Positions 7,168 through 8,645 of a stretch of 8,645 nt of DNA are shown one piece after another. Made by a program: the position numbers and the translations under genes. The notes below the pieces were generated by a model. That model did no database searches. It worked only from the letters and a program-made list of their open reading frames with translations, and was not told the origin of the DNA. This DNA is from JAKEGN01 sp964465665. GTDB taxonomy: Bacteria; Pseudomonadota; Gammaproteobacteria; Steroidobacterales; Woeseiaceae. Numbering within the stretch: the first letter of the stretch is position 1; every line of letters starts with the position of its first letter. The stretch lies in assembly GCA_964465665.1 (NCBI GenBank), contig CAYXKM010000253.1, positions 1 to 8,645 of the forward strand, in the 5' to 3' direction.

Positions 7168-7332
7168 TCAGACTTCAATCATTTCGAAATCTTCCTTGCC
7201 AGCACCGCAATCCGGGCAACGCCATGACAATGGCACATCGTCCCAGCGCGTACCGGCTTCGATCCCCGACTCCGGATCTCCGTGTTCCTCGTCGTAGAGG
7301 TAGCCACAAATGAGGCACATGTAGGCTTTCAT
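7168..7332 (-). CDS. Rubredoxin
   Basis: A 54-residue one-iron electron carrier. The single iron is held by four cysteines in two CxxCG knuckles: Cys6/Cys9 (CLICGYLYD) and Cys39/Cys42 (CPDCGAGKEDF). It aligns without gaps with the 54-residue Clostridium pasteurianum rubredoxin, keeping the aromatic core (Tyr4, Tyr11, Tyr13, Trp30, Trp37, Phe49) and the GDPESGIEAGT loop (18-28). The protein is strongly acidic, as is usual. Partners cannot be told from the window, because no rubredoxin reductase or alkane hydroxylase is present. The gene is convergent with gumN and divergent from hemL. From memory, Xanthomonas-type genomes place rubredoxin, thiE and hemL together; thiE is missing here. No Shine-Dalgarno sequence precedes the ATG, which fits the leaderless promoter described separately. 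Confidence 0.96.
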   Translation of the reverse strand: MKAYMCLICGYLYDEEHGDPESGIEAGTRWDDVPLSWRCPDCGAGKEDFEMIEV

Positions 7333-7338
7333 GGACAA

Positions 7339-7366
7339 AACATATCCGAACAGTGGCGCGTGTCAA
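7339..7366 (-). promoter_or_regulatory. Strong rubredoxin promoter, probably giving a leaderless mRNA
   Basis: On the minus strand a perfect -35, TTGACA (7366-7361), is followed after 16 bases by TATGTT (7344-7339, four of six -10 bases). Only six bases, TTGTCC, separate the -10 from the rubredoxin ATG, so the predicted transcription start falls on or next to the A of the start codon. The lack of any ribosome-binding sequence agrees with a leaderless transcript. Confidence 0.6.
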
Positions 7367-7391
7367 CTCCTGAGTCACACCGCAAGCACCC

Positions 7392-7420
7392 TTCACGGAG
7401 TGGTCGCGCTTCGGTAGCAT
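7392..7420 (+). promoter_or_regulatory. Probable hemL promoter
   Basis: TTCACG (7392-7397) and TAGCAT (7415-7420) each match four of six sigma-70 consensus bases and are separated by the ideal 17 bases. Transcription would start near 7427, giving a leader of about 20 bases that contains the AGGA ribosome site. The promoter is divergent from the rubredoxin promoter; the two -35 elements are 25 bases apart. Confidence 0.5.
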
Positions 7421-7436
7421 GCAGCACCTCATTACC

Positions 7437-7440
7437 AGGA
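7437..7440 (+). promoter_or_regulatory. Ribosome-binding site that decides the hemL start
   Basis: Two in-frame ATGs lie six bases apart, at 7441 and 7447. AGGA ends at 7440, directly against the first ATG but at a proper 6-base spacing from the second. The start at 7447 is therefore preferred, and it gives the family-like beginning MSLFDQASQYIAGGVNSPVRAF. Confidence 0.7.
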
Positions 7441-7446
7441 ATGCTC

Positions 7447-8645
7447 ATGTCCCTTTTTGACCAGGCCAGTCAATATATTGCCGGCGGCGTGAATTCCCCG
7501 GTCCGCGCGTTCAAGGGCGTCGGCGGAGAGCCTGTATTTGTAAAAAGTGCATCCGGTGCACGACTTACCACCGAGGACGGCCGGCAACTAATAGACTACG
7601 TCGGGTCCTGGGGACCGATGATCCTCGGGCATGCGCAACCGGATGTGGTCGATGCCGTGAAAAAGGCGGCCGAGCGAGGCTTGAGTTTCGGCGCACCCAC
7701 GGTCATCGAAACGATGCTTGCCGCCAGGATCTGTCAGTTGATGCCCTCGATAGACAAATTGCGCATGGTCAGCTCCGGCACCGAAGCGACGATGAGCGCG
7801 ATTCGACTTGCGCGCGGGTTTACGAAACGCGACAAGATCATCAAGTTCGAGGGCTGCTATCACGGGCATTCCGACTCGTTGCTGATCAAGGCGGGCTCCG
7901 GCGCATTGACGTTGGGAATTCCAACCTCGCCCGGCGTGCCGTCAGTGCTGGCAGAACACACCATCACCCTGGATTACAACGACGCCGATGCCGTAAGGCA
8001 GGCGTTTGGACATTACCGCGGCCAGATCGCGTGCGTAATCGTGGAGCCCGTCGCTGGAAACATGAATCTCGTGCCTCCTCTTGCGGGCTTTCTGGAAACG
8101 CTGCGCGACGAGTGCAATTCGTCCGGTGCGCTGCTCATCTTCGACGAAGTCATGACCGGGTTTCGTGTCGCGAAGGGAGGTGCCCAGGAAGTATTCGGCA
8201 TCCGGCCCGATCTCACAACCCTAGGCAAGATTGTCGGCGGCGGAATGCCGGCAGCCTGTTTCGGTGGCCGCGCGGATATCATGCGGCACCTGGCGCCCGA
8301 AGGCCCCGTGTACCAGGCCGGCACCCTGTCGGGAAACCCCCTTGCGATGGCGGCCGGACTTGCAACATTGAACGCAATCGAAAAGCCGGGATTCTACGAG
8401 TCACTGGCCATGAGGACCCGGCAGCTCGTCGACGGATTGCAGCTTTCTGCGGACCAGGCAGGCGTTCCTTTTGCAACCGAAGCCGTTGGCGGGATGTTCG
8501 GATTCGTATTCTCAGCTGATGCGCCCGTGCGCCATTTCCGTCAGGTTGCTGCGTCGGACGTCGATCGCTTCCGGAAGTTTTTTCATGGCATGCTGCGGCA
8601 CGGCGTTTACCTTGCCCCGTCCGCCTTCGAAGCCGGATTCGTCTC
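7447..8645 (+). CDS. hemL: Glutamate-1-semialdehyde 2,1-aminomutase (C-terminus cut by window edge)
   Basis: Pyridoxal-phosphate enzyme that converts glutamate 1-semialdehyde to 5-aminolevulinate, the last step of the C5 route into haem and other tetrapyrroles; cytoplasmic dimer. The 399 visible residues lack only about the last 30 of a protein near 427. Motifs in order are GGVNSPVRAF (13-22), VSSGTEATMSAIRLARG (108-124), CYHGHSD (137-143), Glu200 (VIVEPVAGN), Asp233 in LIFDEVMTGFR, the PLP lysine Lys261 in TTLGKIVGGGMP, and YQAGTLSGNPLAMAAG (289-304). After GGGMP the sequence reads AACFGG where E. coli has VGAFGG, a small change beside the cofactor lysine. The class-III aminotransferase fold is shared with other enzymes, but GGVNSPVRAF and the whole-length match make HemL clear. 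It is divergent from the rubredoxin gene; its own promoter and AGGA ribosome site lie just upstream. Confidence 0.97.
   Translation, partial: MSLFDQASQYIAGGVNSPVRAFKGVGGEPVFVKSASGARLTTEDGRQLIDYVGSWGPMILGHAQPDVVDAVKKAAERGLSFGAPTVIETMLAARICQLMPSIDKLRMVSSGTEATMSAIRLARGFTKRDKIIKFEGCYHGHSDSLLIKAGSGALTLGIPTSPGVPSVLAEHTITLDYNDADAVRQAFGHYRGQIACVIVEPVAGNMNLVPPLAGFLETLRDECNSSGALLIFDEVMTGFRVAKGGAQEVFGIRPDLTTLGKIVGGGMPAACFGGRADIMRHLAPEGPVYQAGTLSGNPLAMAAGLATLNAIEKPGFYESLAMRTRQLVDGLQLSADQAGVPFATEAVGGMFGFVFSADAPVRHFRQVAASDVDRFRKFFHGMLRHGVYLAPSAFEAGFV

Noticed and set aside
7150..7190. Bidirectional terminator between gumN and rubredoxin, including the palindrome ATTTCGAAAT at 7181-7190
   Set aside because: The palindrome is inside the rubredoxin coding sequence, is AT-rich with no loop, and no GC stem with T tract is present.
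7366..7375. ACTC-CT-GAGT dyad next to the rubredoxin -35
   Set aside because: Arms of four bases are expected by chance and the flanks do not extend it cleanly.

Overview
This is an ordinary stretch of bacterial chromosome carrying housekeeping metabolism. It is GC-rich, tightly packed, and holds no mobile element, CRISPR array, tRNA or rRNA that I can see. The proteins point to a gammaproteobacterium. The transketolase reads like E. coli TktA almost throughout. The transketolase gene beside a gap/epd-type gene, with metK close by, recalls the E. coli metK...tktA-epd neighbourhood. The S-adenosylhomocysteine hydrolase is closest in wording to the Xanthomonas type. Uncultured relatives of Xanthomonadales or Chromatiales would fit; the exact lineage is inference.

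Layout. Positions 1-2589 (minus strand) hold a carbon-metabolism pair, tkt then gap. The gap gene is cut by the left edge just after its catalytic cysteine. A 247-base divergent region (2590-2836) separates this from a plus-strand methyl-cycle pair, metK and ahcY (2837-5334), which make S-adenosylmethionine and remove S-adenosylhomocysteine. Two more plus-strand genes follow: a CpdA-type cyclic-nucleotide phosphodiesterase (5395-6231) and an exported TraB/GumN-family protein (6235-7164), 3 bases apart. A 54-residue rubredoxin gene (7168-7332) lies tail to tail with gumN on the minus strand. It is divergent from hemL (7447 to the right edge), the glutamate-1-semialdehyde aminomutase of tetrapyrrole synthesis, which is cut at its C-terminus. 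The two share a 114-base intergenic region with a readable promoter in each direction.

How the genes work together. MetK and AhcY are consecutive parts of the activated methyl cycle and probably share a transcript. Tkt and GAPDH both handle glyceraldehyde 3-phosphate, linking the pentose phosphate or Calvin pathway to glycolysis. The phosphodiesterase, GumN protein, rubredoxin and HemL have no obvious common pathway.

The main points of interest are regulatory. A perfect 7-bp hairpin has the annotated tkt start codon in its loop. A dyad overlaps the metK promoter. The rubredoxin promoter is placed so that its mRNA should be leaderless. The cpdA reading frame has no ATG near its N-terminus. 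I found no convincing undescribed biological system.
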